From JARRKC01 sp037388505 (lineage in GTDB: Bacteria > Acidobacteriota > UBA6911 > RPQK01 > JAPXNP01), in contig JARRKC010000002.1 of the NCBI GenBank assembly GCA_037388505.1, positions 62,001 to 126,000 of the forward strand: 64,000 bases of DNA, in the 5' to 3' direction. This document shows, one piece after another, positions 33,600 to 42,505 of the stretch. The stretch's first letter is position 1, and each line of letters opens with the position of its first letter. Both the position numbers and the translations under genes were made by a program. The notes under the pieces are model-generated. The model saw only the letters and a list, made by a program, of their open reading frames with translations, made no database searches and was not told the DNA's origin.

Positions 33600-34367
33600 T
33601 CAGCGGGCACTCATGCGCATGGCGCCGTCCAGACGAATCGTCGTGCCGTTGAGCATCGTGTTCTCGATGATGGCCACCGCCAGCTCGGCGTATTCATCGG
33701 GCCGACCGAGACGAGGCGGAAACGGCACCTGTGCAGCCAGAGCCGCGCGTAGCTCGTCCGGCACGCCGCCCAGCATAGCCGTATCGAATACGCCCGGCGA
33801 GATGGCGCAGACCCGGATTCCGAACCGGGCGAGCTCTCGGGCCGTCGGCAACACCAGCCCGCTCACCCCGGCTTTCGATGCCGAGTAGGCCGCCTGTCCC
33901 ACCTGACCCTCTGCGGAAGCGATCGAAGCCGTGCCGATGATAACGCCCCGTTCACCCTCCTCCGTGGGTGTGTTCTTCGACATCGCCTCGGCAAGCAGCC
34001 GGAAGACGTTGAACGTTCCGATCAGATTGACCTCGATGACCCGACGGAAGGTCTCCAGCCGGTGGACGGCAGTCTTACCGAGGATTCTCTCCCCCACGAG
34101 GATACCGGCGCAAGAGACGGCCACGTGGATGTCACCGAACGCCTCCGTTGCCTTGGCGATCGCGGCTTGTACGGAGGACTCCGATGTCACATCGGTCTTG
34201 ACGAAGAGCGCACCCTCTCCGAGTTGTGTCGCCTGCGCCTGGCCGCCCTCCTCGCTAATGTCACAGAGGACAACCCGCGCACCGCGATGATGCAGGGCCT
34301 GGGCGGTAGCCGCGCCAAGTCCAGAGGCTCCACCCGTAATCAGCGCCGTACTGTTGCGGATCTTCAT
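33600..34367 (-). CDS. SDR oxidoreductase, 3-hydroxyacyl-CoA dehydrogenase type-2-like
   Basis: This is a 255-residue classical short-chain dehydrogenase. The NAD-binding motif TGGASGLGAATAQAL lies near residue 9, with D in VLCDISEE favouring NAD+. The SCAGI motif and the catalytic YSASK near residue 161 are present. VNLIGTFNVFRLLAEAM-N resembles human HSD10-type 3-hydroxyacyl-CoA dehydrogenases. ATG 34367 follows GGGAGG. It diverges from the flavin reductase gene. The substrate is an inference. Confidence 0.88.
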   Translation of the reverse strand: MKIRNSTALITGGASGLGAATAQALHHRGARVVLCDISEEGGQAQATQLGEGALFVKTDVTSESSVQAAIAKATEAFGDIHVAVSCAGILVGERILGKTAVHRLETFRRVIEVNLIGTFNVFRLLAEAMSKNTPTEEGERGVIIGTASIASAEGQVGQAAYSASKAGVSGLVLPTARELARFGIRVCAISPGVFDTAMLGGVPDELRAALAAQVPFPPRLGRPDEYAELAVAIIENTMLNGTTIRLDGAMRMSAR

Positions 34368-34482
34368 CTTTCTCGACCTCCCTCTCCGGACCCCGCGCCA
34401 ACCAGGGTCTCTCATCAGAACGCCGCTGCGATGACGGGTCCTGGTGAGGAATCCGGGCTAATCGGGGCTCACGAACGTCATC

Positions 34483-34491
34483 TGATAGTAT
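34483..34491 (+). promoter_or_regulatory. Possible extended -10 promoter of the flavin reductase gene
   Basis: TGA-TAGTAT carries the TGN extension and lies 34 bases before the ATG. No -35 is visible. The leader would be about 28 nt. Confidence 0.3.
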
Positions 34492-34525
34492 ATTGCCTAT
34501 CCGTTGATTCTTCAGGAACTTCGAG

Positions 34526-35059
34526 ATGTCATCGACGACGAAAGCATTCAAGGAAGTGATGAGATGCTTTGCCGCCGGCGTGACCGTCGTGACGACCCGC
34601 GGTTCGGGCCCGTCGGCTTACGGAGTGACCGCCAGTTCTTTCACGTCGGTCTCTCTGGAGCCGAGGCTCGTCCTCGTCTGCCTAGATAACCGGCTGAGCG
34701 GCCTGGATCAGTTTCATAACGCCGGGCGTTTTGTCGTCAACATCCTTGCGGAGGATCAGGAAGAAGTCTCGGCACATTTCGCGACACCCGGAAGCGATCG
34801 ATCCGAGCGGTGCGGATACTACGCCCAGGCAGAGGGTGACCTGCCTCTGCTGGCAAACAGCCTGGCTGCGATGGAATGCAGCCTGGAGACGACCTATCCG
34901 GGTGGTGACCACACCATTCTGGTGGGATCCGTAGACTGGGTTCGTCGAGGAAACCGCTTCGGACGGCACGGTCCCCTTCTCTACTACCGAGGTCGGTATG
35001 CCCGACTGGAGCCCGAACCGATCACGGCGATGACCGAAGCGGATCGGTCCGACCTGTAG
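34526..35059 (+). CDS. Flavin reductase-like domain protein
   Basis: This is a 177-residue FMN-binding split-barrel protein of the flavin reductase family that often supplies reduced flavin to a monooxygenase. It shows FAAGVTVVTTRG, YGVTASSFTSVSLEPRLVLVCLD and GRFVVNILAEDQEEVS, with GDHTILVGSV further on, all typical. No partner monooxygenase is adjacent. The last 38 bases overlap the 3' end of the convergent ABC ATPase gene. Family members also include styrene- and hydroxyphenylacetate-type reductases. Confidence 0.88.
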   Translation: MSSTTKAFKEVMRCFAAGVTVVTTRGSGPSAYGVTASSFTSVSLEPRLVLVCLDNRLSGLDQFHNAGRFVVNILAEDQEEVSAHFATPGSDRSERCGYYAQAEGDLPLLANSLAAMECSLETTYPGGDHTILVGSVDWVRRGNRFGRHGPLLYYRGRYARLEPEPITAMTEADRSDL

Positions 35060-35978
35060 GCTCCTGGAATCGATGGCCCGTCTCGCGAATGAACACATCC
35101 TCCAGCGAAGCTTTGGTCGCCGTGATCGAATCGATGTCGCGATCGAGGGTCTCCATGAGTTGTCCCAGGAGCTTATGTCCGTTGCTGTATTCGATTCGGA
35201 TGGTCCCATCGACGACGACCGGAGAGAGTCCGAATTCCCGACTCAGCCGCCGGCAGACACTCTCGGTCTCCGCAGCCCGGATCAGAATGATCTCTGAGCT
35301 GATTCGGCCCTTCAGGGAAGACGGAGATCCTTCGGCGACGACCCGCCCCTCGGCAATGATGATGAGATGGTCGCACCGCTCTGCTTCTTCCATGGAGTGG
35401 GTCGTCAGCAGAATCGTCACGCCCTCCTGACCATTCAAGAGCTGCAGCAGGTTCCAGAAGTCCCGGCTGACGGCGGGATCCAGGCCGTTGGTCGGCTCAT
35501 CCAGAAGCAGAATGCGGGGACGATGGAGCAGCGCCTTGGCAAGATCGGTCCGGCGCTGAAGACCGCCTGACAGGGCTTTGACGGGTTGATGAAGTCGGTC
35601 TGTAATGCTGAACCGTTCGGCGAGATCTCGGATGCGTTCCGTAAGCGATCTTCCTCTCAGCCCGTAAAGGTGCCCCTGATGCCGGAGGTTCTCCTCAACC
35701 GTGAGCTCCAGATCCAGACTCCGGTTCTGAAAGACGACGCCGAGACTGCGGCGAACCCCGAAAGGGTCAGCCGTGACACTCGAGTCACCGATACGCGCCG
35801 AGCCCGACTGTGGCCGCAATAACGTGCTGAGAATCCGAAAGATCGTCGTCTTGCCGCCGCCATTCGGACCGAGCAGACCGGCTATCCGGCCTTCCTCGAC
35901 CGAAAACCCGACACCCCGCAGGGCGGGGTGGTCACCGTAAGAGAAGTAGACGTCTTCGAGGTCGATCGCTGCCATCAA
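35022..35978 (-). CDS. ABC transporter ATP-binding protein
   Basis: This is a 318-residue ATPase of the CcmA/DrrA group. Walker A is GPNGGGKTT near residue 39, the signature LSGGLQRR near 138, Walker B ILLLDEPTNGLDP near 158 and the H-loop LTTHSMEEA near 195. The second half of Walker A uses GGGKTT rather than the commoner GAGKTT/GSGKST. A C-terminal extension of about 100 residues follows the NBD, as in DrrA. No membrane subunit lies next to it. It starts four bases inside ctaB. Confidence 0.9.
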   Translation of the reverse strand: MMAAIDLEDVYFSYGDHPALRGVGFSVEEGRIAGLLGPNGGGKTTIFRILSTLLRPQSGSARIGDSSVTADPFGVRRSLGVVFQNRSLDLELTVEENLRHQGHLYGLRGRSLTERIRDLAERFSITDRLHQPVKALSGGLQRRTDLAKALLHRPRILLLDEPTNGLDPAVSRDFWNLLQLLNGQEGVTILLTTHSMEEAERCDHLIIIAEGRVVAEGSPSSLKGRISSEIILIRAAETESVCRRLSREFGLSPVVVDGTIRIEYSNGHKLLGQLMETLDRDIDSITATKASLEDVFIRETGHRFQEPTGRTDPLRSSP

Positions 35979-36892
35979 AGCTTACCAATCGTCAGGAACA
36001 GGAGGAGAAAAGGTAGATAGGCGACGGAGCTCTGCAGCAGCCTTCTCGCAGAAAACCGGGTCTGGAGACGGGCCACGTTCAAGCTGAACAGAAGGAAGCC
36101 GGACCCCAGAACGGCACTGGCCAGCATGTACATGGATCCATCCAGCCCCAGCCAGTAGGGGGCGAAGCTTACGGGCAGCAGGAGAATACTGAACAGAAGG
36201 ATAGCCAGACCCATCCAGGTCCCCCGGCGCTCGCCCCGGGGAAGCATTTGGAATCCCCCGCGCTCATAGTCCTCACGATAGACCCAGGCGATCGCGAGGA
36301 AGTGGGGAAACTGCCAGCAGAAGAGGATTCCGAAGAGGACCACCGCTTCCATGGTCAAAGCACCTCGAGCGGCGGTCCAGCCCATGACCGGCGGGATGGC
36401 CCCAGGCACGGCGCCGATCAGGGTGCACCAGGGACTGCGGGTCTTCATCGGCGTATAGATCAGCAAATAGACTACGCTCGTCAGCCAACCCAGAAACGCT
36501 GTCAAAACGTTGGTCGAAGCAAGCAGGAAGATCGTTCCAAGCGAGACCAGAAGCATTCCATAATGGAGGGCCTGCTGAGGTGTCACCTTTCCGGCCGGGA
36601 GAGGTCGCCGGGCGGTTCGGCGCATGAGCTGGTCGGCGTCCCGCTCCATGAACTGGTTCAAAACCGCCGTTCCTCCCGCCAGCAAGCCGGTCCCTGCAAG
36701 GACGCACAGAAGTCCCCCGATCGAGATGTCCCGGGAAGAGCCGAGATAGTAGCCCGCCGCCGTCGTGAGCAGGACCATCGAAGTCACTCGCGGTTTGGTC
36801 AGCTCCAGGTAGGGAGCCAGCGTCTGAGAAAGCCCGCGCCTTGCGACCACGGATTGGGTGTTCGTCGAAACGTCAGCGACCGATATCCTCAT
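35975..36892 (-). CDS. ctaB: Protoheme IX farnesyltransferase
   Basis: CtaB adds a farnesyl group to heme b to give heme o, a cofactor step for terminal oxidases. The 305-residue UbiA-type membrane protein has about eight hydrophobic segments. The prenyl-diphosphate site NQFMERDADQLMRRT is near residue 79, followed by RRPLPAGKV, and a second polar loop YREDYERGGFQMLP lies near 208. The pairing with an ABC ATPase is common near cytochrome oxidase genes in several phyla, suggesting a link to oxidase biogenesis, but no oxidase gene is in the window. Confidence 0.93.
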   Translation of the reverse strand: MRISVADVSTNTQSVVARRGLSQTLAPYLELTKPRVTSMVLLTTAAGYYLGSSRDISIGGLLCVLAGTGLLAGGTAVLNQFMERDADQLMRRTARRPLPAGKVTPQQALHYGMLLVSLGTIFLLASTNVLTAFLGWLTSVVYLLIYTPMKTRSPWCTLIGAVPGAIPPVMGWTAARGALTMEAVVLFGILFCWQFPHFLAIAWVYREDYERGGFQMLPRGERRGTWMGLAILLFSILLLPVSFAPYWLGLDGSMYMLASAVLGSGFLLFSLNVARLQTRFSARRLLQSSVAYLPFLLLFLTIGKL

Positions 36893-36958
36893 ATTTGTAG
36901 TTCTTATGGTTAGTTTTCCATGCTATCACAGGCCCCGGCTGCCATTGGGACGATCGGG

Positions 36959-36964
36959 TAGGAT
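36959..36964 (+). promoter_or_regulatory. -10-like box seven bases before an unknown gene
   Basis: TAGGAT ends seven bases before the ATG at 36972. The layout resembles those at yggS and rpoH, suggesting a leaderless mRNA, although GGATAGGGA could also act as a weak ribosome-binding site. Confidence 0.25.
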
Positions 36965-36971
36965 AGGGATC

Positions 36972-37349
36972 ATGCCACCTGTCACCGGGTCCCTCACACT
37001 CGAATACGGGGCGACCTTCTACACACTGTTCATGTCGCACGATGGTTGGGTTGTCGCCGACCTTCTGGAATACCTGGATGATGTTTATCGGGCAAAGGAT
37101 CCAAAAATCGGGATCCTGAAGCTGCTCGGATACACCATGATCATCAGCGCGGAGGCTCCGCCCCGAACGGCCGTGCACTGGATCGAGGTCGATGTCGAAT
37201 CCCACACGCTGGCGACCAATTCGCAGGTCGTGCGTAAGGCTGTCAAACAGGAACCGGCGGCGGTTGACGATCCGTTTCGCCAGCCCGTTCTGGATCGGAT
37301 CTATGCGACCCTCGACCGCCTCGAGTTTACCGTTGAACTTGTCGGGTAG
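36972..37349 (+). CDS. Hypothetical protein, 125 residues
   Basis: I do not recognise this family. The protein is soluble and of mixed composition, with strands around VTGSLTLEYGATFYTLFM and a central helix DLLEYLDDVYRAKDPKIGILKLLGY. No signal peptide, membrane segment or metal motif is visible. It stands alone, divergent from ctaB and convergent with a HAD hydrolase, 209 bp away. Codon use and frame integrity support a real gene. Confidence 0.6.
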   Translation: MPPVTGSLTLEYGATFYTLFMSHDGWVVADLLEYLDDVYRAKDPKIGILKLLGYTMIISAEAPPRTAVHWIEVDVESHTLATNSQVVRKAVKQEPAAVDDPFRQPVLDRIYATLDRLEFTVELVG

Positions 37350-37457
37350 GACGACCGTCCCCGGTTGTCCCCGCTGCCCCGAAAGTTCAGCTCTGACTCG
37401 TCTCTACCTGCCTTCAGGGTTCCCACGTTCCGTGGTTCTGTGGGTCGCCGCAGTCAG

Positions 37458-37564
37458 CAGACAAGCGCGGACGCTTGCCCTACAGTCGCGGATTCGATGC
37501 ACCATCCAGCCTTCCCGGCTGCCCTGACCTCGGCGGCCAGACAAGCGAGGATGATGTCCTACAG
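37458..37564. repeat. Two copies of an AGACAAGCG...CCTACAG repeat
   Basis: CAGACAAGCGCGGACGCTTG then CCCTACAG (from 37458) contains a perfect hairpin CAAGCG-CGGA-CGCTTG (37462-37477). A second, diverged copy at about 37537-37564 reads CAGACAAGCGAGGATGATGT then CCTACAG and runs through the stop codon of the HAD gene. The 209-bp gap holds nothing else that I can identify. Confidence 0.6.
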
Positions 37565-38212
37565 GAGCTCGGGCAAATCGGCGACGCTGTCCAGAACTCT
37601 CTCCGCCCCCGCCGCGAGAAGCTCTGCTTTCGAGTGCGAACCAGTCCCCACACCGATCGGGAGAACACCTGCCGCGCAGGCTGCCTGCATGTCATGAACC
37701 GTGTCTCCCACCAAAGCTGATCGGTTCGGCTCCACGTCCAACTCGGCAAGAGCCCGCAATACCGGCTCGGCCGAGGGTTTGCACTCGGTCACTTCCTCGA
37801 CGCCCACCACCGAACCGAAATACTGTTCCAACCCGAAGTGGCGCATCAGTACGTGGACTCCGCCGGAGGTACGGGAGGTGACAATTCCCAAGGCATGGTT
37901 CGCGGCTAGCTTCGGGATGAGCGACGCGACTCCCGAAATCAACCGTGAGCCTGCGATCGACTGACGGGAAAAGGCTTCTCGATATGCTCCGATCACCTGC
38001 TCCAGCGACTCTGGAGGAGCATATTCCTGGAAAATATCCCGCAGGGGTCGCCCAATTCCGCGGCGAATCTCTTCGTCGGGTAGCGGCGCCAGTCCCACCG
38101 ACCGGAGAGCATGGTTGAAACTCTTACAGATGGCCTCGGAAGCATCGATGAGAGTCCCGTCGAAGTCGAACAGGACAGCGTCGAGAGTTCTTGGAGAGAT
38201 GTGATTCATCAT
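37559..38212 (-). CDS. HAD-family hydrolase, phosphoglycolate phosphatase-like
   Basis: This is a 217-residue HAD-IA phosphatase. Motif I is FDFDGTLIDASEAI near residue 13, with a helical cap after it. Motif II is IVTSRTSG near 113, motif III lysine lies in TECKPSAEP near 148 and motif IV is VGDTVHDMQAA near 170. These features fit Gph or PpaX-type phosphatases; the substrate is not certain. The start is 38212 or 38209. It lies eight bases after the dehydrogenase gene on the same strand. Confidence 0.85.
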   Translation of the reverse strand: MMNHISPRTLDAVLFDFDGTLIDASEAICKSFNHALRSVGLAPLPDEEIRRGIGRPLRDIFQEYAPPESLEQVIGAYREAFSRQSIAGSRLISGVASLIPKLAANHALGIVTSRTSGGVHVLMRHFGLEQYFGSVVGVEEVTECKPSAEPVLRALAELDVEPNRSALVGDTVHDMQAACAAGVLPIGVGTGSHSKAELLAAGAERVLDSVADLPELL

Positions 38213-38220
38213 AGGCAGGA

Positions 38221-39174
38221 TCAGAATTCGACCAGGACCTTGAGGGATGCGCTCGAGCGCGCCCGTTGAAACGCGGCAACCCCCTCGGACAGGGGGAAGC
38301 TCCGCTCGATCAAGCACTCGGGTTGGACGTCACCTCTCTCGAGCATCGCCAGAGCGGGTTCGAACGGTCCGCACCTCGATCCAACGAAAGAGACTTCGTC
38401 GACAACGATTCGCGACAGATCGATTTCGGCACGCTCCGCATAAGTACTCTTGAGAACGATCGTGCCGCGAGGTCGGATACAGCGGCAGGCCGTTTCCAGC
38501 CCGCTGGGTGAGCCGGTCGCCTCCACAACGACATCGAAAGAGCGCTCCGGAGGTTCATCCGTCGTACAGGGGACGTGCACCGACTCCAGGAGCTCCACCT
38601 GTCTCGGGTAGCGAGCCTTGACGAGAAGCCGAGGGGTTTGATGATGGAGGACCCTTCCCACCAGTTGTCCGAGCTTGCCGGCACCGATGAGCAAAACACG
38701 GTCCGTGGGTCTGATGTGGACCTGCTGCAGCACCTGGATCGCTGCGGCCAGCGGCTCGGCGAAGACCGCCGACCGATCCGACACCGCTGTCGGAACCTCT
38801 TTCAAATTCTCGACCGGCAACACCAGGTACTCTGCCAGAGCTCCGTCGCGACCGACAATCCCGAGTACGGTTCGGTTCGAGCAGTGGTTGGGTAATCCCC
38901 GCCGGCAGAATTCGCAGTCATGGCAAACCGCATTGATCTCGCCAACCACGCGTCTCCCCTCGAGCGAAGGGGATGAGGACGCTCGGATCACGGTTCCCAC
39001 GAACTCGTGACCAGGAATGCCGCAGTAGGGATAGTAGCCCCTCTCCAGCTCGAGATCGGTACGGCAGATCCCGGTCAGCCGGACTTGCACCAGGGCCTCC
39101 TGCGGTCCGGGTTCCGGGACGGGGAGATCCGTCCTCAGACTCAGTTCCTGGTTTTCCAGCCATAGTCCTTGCAT
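38221..39174 (-). CDS. Zinc-dependent MDR alcohol dehydrogenase
   Basis: This is a 317-residue medium-chain dehydrogenase. The catalytic zinc region reads GICRTDLELERGYYPYCGIPGHEFVG near residue 35. The structural-zinc lobe CHDCEFCRRGLPNHC near residue 84 is intact. The Rossmann motif VLLIGAGKLGQLVGRVL lies near 160. It resembles alcohol, sorbitol and threonine dehydrogenases; the substrate is unknown. It diverges from the AMP-ACP-PlsC gene and is followed by the HAD phosphatase. Confidence 0.87.
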   Translation of the reverse strand: MQGLWLENQELSLRTDLPVPEPGPQEALVQVRLTGICRTDLELERGYYPYCGIPGHEFVGTVIRASSSPSLEGRRVVGEINAVCHDCEFCRRGLPNHCSNRTVLGIVGRDGALAEYLVLPVENLKEVPTAVSDRSAVFAEPLAAAIQVLQQVHIRPTDRVLLIGAGKLGQLVGRVLHHQTPRLLVKARYPRQVELLESVHVPCTTDEPPERSFDVVVEATGSPSGLETACRCIRPRGTIVLKSTYAERAEIDLSRIVVDEVSFVGSRCGPFEPALAMLERGDVQPECLIERSFPLSEGVAAFQRARSSASLKVLVEF

Positions 39175-39211
39175 GATTGCATCCTCGGGTTCCCGTCTTC
39201 GTGCAAGTCGC

Positions 39212-39217
39212 TATAAT
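39212..39217 (+). promoter_or_regulatory. -10 box of the AMP-ACP-PlsC gene
   Basis: A perfect TATAAT lies about 115 bases upstream of the TTG start. A weak -35 candidate (TTCCCG) is 16 bp upstream. The 11-mer TATAATATCGC here also occurs at the nrdJ promoter. Confidence 0.4.
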
Positions 39218-39331
39218 ATCGCGTACTTTGAAACGAACCCGTGTTTCGCTCGACGGCGCCCGGCGAATACTGCGGGTTTTGGGGAACCACGATAGTCTGT
39301 AGAGCGGCAGCGGGGCCTGGGGAAAAAGCGA

Positions 39332-42007
39332 TTGAAAGAAGAGTCCTTGCCACTGGATTTCTTTCAGCAATTCCGCAAAGTCCTCGCACGGCTGCCGGAT
39401 CGAATCGCCTTCCAGAGTCTGGCCAAAGCAGGAAAGGAGACCATCACTTACGGCCAGGTCGATCTCGAGATTCGAGTTATCAGTCAGTACCTCAGCGCGC
39501 ATGGAGTCGGACCCCGAAGCAAGGTTGGTCTCATCCTGGAGAACCATCCGCGCTGGGGAATCGCCTTCCTCGCCGTTCAGAGCGCAGGAGCCGTCATCGT
39601 TCCGCTCGACATCCTTCATTCGCCGGAAACCCTGGCACGCCTCATTCAGCATGCCGGATGCGACTACCTGATTGCTTCGTCGAAGCTCTTCGAGACTCTG
39701 GAGCAGGTTCAGAGAATCCTGCCCGGGCGGTTGCCGGCCATCGTGATCGGAGAAGGGCGAGGCCTCTATCCGAGTTGGGACGAGATCCTGCAGGAGGAGT
39801 ACTCCGCCGATGTCACGATTCCCCTCGTTCCCAGAGGAATCGACGACCCCCACGTCATTCTCTACACGAGCGGCACGACGGGCGAACCCAAAGGAGTCGT
39901 ACTGACCGGTCGGAATCTCTATCGGAACGTCGTCGAGGCTCTGAAACAGATCCAGGTCACACCTGAGGACCACTTCCTGGGAGTCCTTCCCCTCTACCAT
40001 ATCTTCGCGCTGATCGTGAATTTCATTGCACCTCTCTACTGCGGTGCACGTACGACTTTCCTGGATGTGATCGATGCTCAGCGCATTCTCAAGACCTTCA
40101 GAGAAGAGGGCATCACGATCTTCGTCTGCGTACCTCAGTTCTACTATCTGCTGCATCGGCGGATCCTTTCCGGCGTTGCGGAACGGCCGGGGATGCAGCG
40201 ATTCATCTTCCGTAGGATGCTCGCTGTCTCACGTCTCGCCCGTCGCTTGTTCGGCGCCCGGCCCGGCCGTCGCTTGTTCAAGGCCCTCCACCGGCAGTTT
40301 GGAGATCACCTCCGTTTCTTTGGAGTCGGCGGTGCCCGGTTCGATCGCCAAGTGGCCGAGACTCTGGCTGATCTCGGGTTCACGATCATCCAGGCCTACG
40401 GAATGACGGAAACGGCGGCTCTGGCCACGCTCACTCCCATCGGGGCGGCGGGCATCGGTTCCGTCGGCAAGCCTCTGCCCCACTGTGAAATTCGGATCGA
40501 CGATCCCGATCGGACGGGCATCGGTAACGTGCTGATTCGGGGTGAGAACGTGATGAAAGAGTACTATCGCAATCCGGCTGCGACCCGGGAGGCGATCGAC
40601 GAGGAAGGCTGGCTCCATTCGGGGGACCTCGGATACATCGATTCAGAAGGCTTTCTGCACATCACCGGTCGCGCCAAGGATGTGATCGTTCTCAGCTCTG
40701 GAAAGAACATCTATCCCGAGGAGATCGAGCACTTCTACGAGTCCAATTGCCCGCTGATCAAGGAACTGTGCGTGGTGGGCATTCGAGACGAAACGTCACC
40801 GACTGCGGAGCGACTGCACGCGGTCGTGGTCCCCGATTTCGATGAAATCCGGCAGCAAAAGATCGTCAATGCCTACAACATGATTCGCTACCTGGTCGAA
40901 ACGCTCTCGCAGCAGCTGCCGCCACACAAGCGAGTGCACAGTCTCGAGATTCGCCAGGAACCACTTCCCCGAACAACGACCCGCAAGATCAAGCGGTTCG
41001 AGGTGGAGCAGCAACTGGGTCAAGGCCGCCCCAACGGTGTCAATGGGGCAGAGGTGCTCTGGGAGCCGGCCGACGAGACCGAGGAGGAAATCGTGACACT
41101 CCTCGAGCATGTCAAATCCATCGGTCCCCTCAGCCCTGAGATGAACCTGGAACTCGATCTGGGCCTCGATTCCCTGGAGAGGGTGGAGTTTCTATCCACG
41201 CTGCAGCAGTCCTTCCAGTTGACCATCCCGGAGGAAGAGGCGGCGCGACTGCTGACTTTGCAGGATGTTATCGAAGCCGTGAGGGCGAACCTCGATCGAC
41301 CGAGTTCCGGCGCCGTGGGAAAGCGGAGTTGGTCGGATATCCTCGATGAACCGCTGGGCGAAGATGTGCCGAAGCGCTACCTCAGCGTTTTGCGCAGAAG
41401 ACCACTGGTCGAACCGCTCGTCCTGCTCATCGCCAAGTCAGTCAAACTGACGGGCAAGGTTTTCTTCCGGGTAAGAGCGGAAGGTCTCGAGAATCTTCCT
41501 GATGACTATCCCTATCTGATCTGCCCAAATCACCTGAGTTTCCTCGATGCTTTTCTGGTCGTTGCAGTTCTCCCCAACCGCGTCGTGCGACGCTCCTTTT
41601 CGCTCGGCTATTCTGACTACTTCGCAAGCGGACTGACGGCTTTCTTCGGGGGCATCGTGCGGACGATCCCCGTCACCGCCGATCGAAACCTGGCCATGAC
41701 TCTGCGGCTGGCGGCGGAAGGGCTGCGACGGGAACTCGTGCTGGTCGTCTTTCCGGAAGGAGAGAGGTCGATCGACGGACGTCTCAAGCCGTTCCGCAAG
41801 GGTCCCGCCATCCTGGCTACCAAGCTCAGCATTCCTGTCGTGCCGGTCGGAATCAGGGGCTCCTACGAGGCCTGGCCGAGGGGAGCCAGCCGGATTCGGA
41901 TGCATCCGATCGCGATCCGATTCGGCAGACCGATCCAGCCCGCTCGAGACGAGTCGATCGAAGACTTCAATCACCGGCTCCGTCAGGCGGTCGCAGAGCT
42001 ACTGTGA
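39332..42007 (+). CDS. Trimodular acyl-ACP synthetase / ACP / acyltransferase
   Basis: This is an 891-residue fusion likely to load fatty acids and transfer them to a lysophospholipid or glycerol phosphate. The adenylation domain (1-565) has YTSGTTGEPKG near residue 177, YGMTETA, SGDLGYID and a catalytic lysine in TTRKIKR. An ACP domain (about 580-660) has GLDSLERVEF with the phosphopantetheine serine at 614. A PlsC domain (about 700-891) has NHLSFLD at 733 and FPEGERS at 807. Start is TTG; no ATG is available nearby. It resembles E. coli Aas with domains in another order and its own ACP. Confidence 0.9.
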   Translation: MKEESLPLDFFQQFRKVLARLPDRIAFQSLAKAGKETITYGQVDLEIRVISQYLSAHGVGPRSKVGLILENHPRWGIAFLAVQSAGAVIVPLDILHSPETLARLIQHAGCDYLIASSKLFETLEQVQRILPGRLPAIVIGEGRGLYPSWDEILQEEYSADVTIPLVPRGIDDPHVILYTSGTTGEPKGVVLTGRNLYRNVVEALKQIQVTPEDHFLGVLPLYHIFALIVNFIAPLYCGARTTFLDVIDAQRILKTFREEGITIFVCVPQFYYLLHRRILSGVAERPGMQRFIFRRMLAVSRLARRLFGARPGRRLFKALHRQFGDHLRFFGVGGARFDRQVAETLADLGFTIIQAYGMTETAALATLTPIGAAGIGSVGKPLPHCEIRIDDPDRTGIGNVLIRGENVMKEYYRNPAATREAIDEEGWLHSGDLGYIDSEGFLHITGRAKDVIVLSSGKNIYPEEIEHFYESNCPLIKELCVVGIRDETSPTAERLHAVVVPDFDEIRQQKIVNAYNMIRYLVETLSQQLPPHKRVHSLEIRQEPLPRTTTRKIKRFEVEQQLGQGRPNGVNGAEVLWEPADETEEEIVTLLEHVKSIGPLSPEMNLELDLGLDSLERVEFLSTLQQSFQLTIPEEEAARLLTLQDVIEAVRANLDRPSSGAVGKRSWSDILDEPLGEDVPKRYLSVLRRRPLVEPLVLLIAKSVKLTGKVFFRVRAEGLENLPDDYPYLICPNHLSFLDAFLVVAVLPNRVVRRSFSLGYSDYFASGLTAFFGGIVRTIPVTADRNLAMTLRLAAEGLRRELVLVVFPEGERSIDGRLKPFRKGPAILATKLSIPVVPVGIRGSYEAWPRGASRIRMHPIAIRFGRPIQPARDESIEDFNHRLRQAVAELL

Positions 42008-42060
42008 CGGAGGGCGGGACTCCTCGAGCGTTGTTCGCGCTGAGCTCCGAAGATCAGCCG

Positions 42061-42203
42061 GGGGGACGGGAGAACGGGAGAACCGGAGGACGGGTGGCCG
42101 GGAGGACAGGTGGCCGGTTGGCCGGGTGGCCGGTTGGCCGGGTGGCGCTGAGCGCCACCTCCTCCAGTTCTCCGGTTCTCTGGTTCTCCGGTTCTCCCGC
42201 CCC
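42061..42203. repeat. Large imperfect inverted repeat with central hairpin
   Basis: The left half is made of GGGAGAAC- and GGCCGGGT-like units and the right half of TCTCCGGTTCTC units, so the halves pair imperfectly. Two perfect 16-bp tandem copies (GGCCGGTTGGCCGGGT) lie at 42112-42143. A perfect hairpin, GGTGGCGC-TGA-GCGCCACC, sits at 42141-42159. It lies within an 820-bp gap (42008-42827) that holds repeats but no convincing gene. Confidence 0.7.
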
Positions 42204-42422
42204 ACTCTCAAGCATCCCTCACTCAACGGGCCTTCCGGCTCGCCAGGTTTGGGCAACACGCCCTCAAAACCCGCAGACACTCCTCGGCGGTCGAAATAGG
42301 TGACACGCACGAAACGCGATCGTAAGTACCTATGAACACAGAGCTCTGGTGCGAGTCTGGCACTTTAAGCTGAATTGTGGCGTCCCTTGACTGCGGGAAG
42401 GACCGGCTGGTCGTCGGGCGCA

Positions 42423-42505
42423 GGTTTTCGGGAAAACCCGGGAGGACCGGGGACGGGAGAACCGGGGACGGGAGAACGGGAGGACGGGAGAACGGGAGCA
42501 GGCGC
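42423..42505. repeat. Hairpin and GGGGACGGGAGAA tandem repeat
   Basis: A perfect 7-bp inverted repeat GGTTTTC-GG-GAAAACC (42423-42438) is followed by two perfect 15-bp copies of CCGGGGACGGGAGAA (42447-42476) and then further CGGGAGAACGGGAGGA-type units. It shares the GGGAGAAC motif with the larger repeat 300 bp upstream. Confidence 0.65.
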
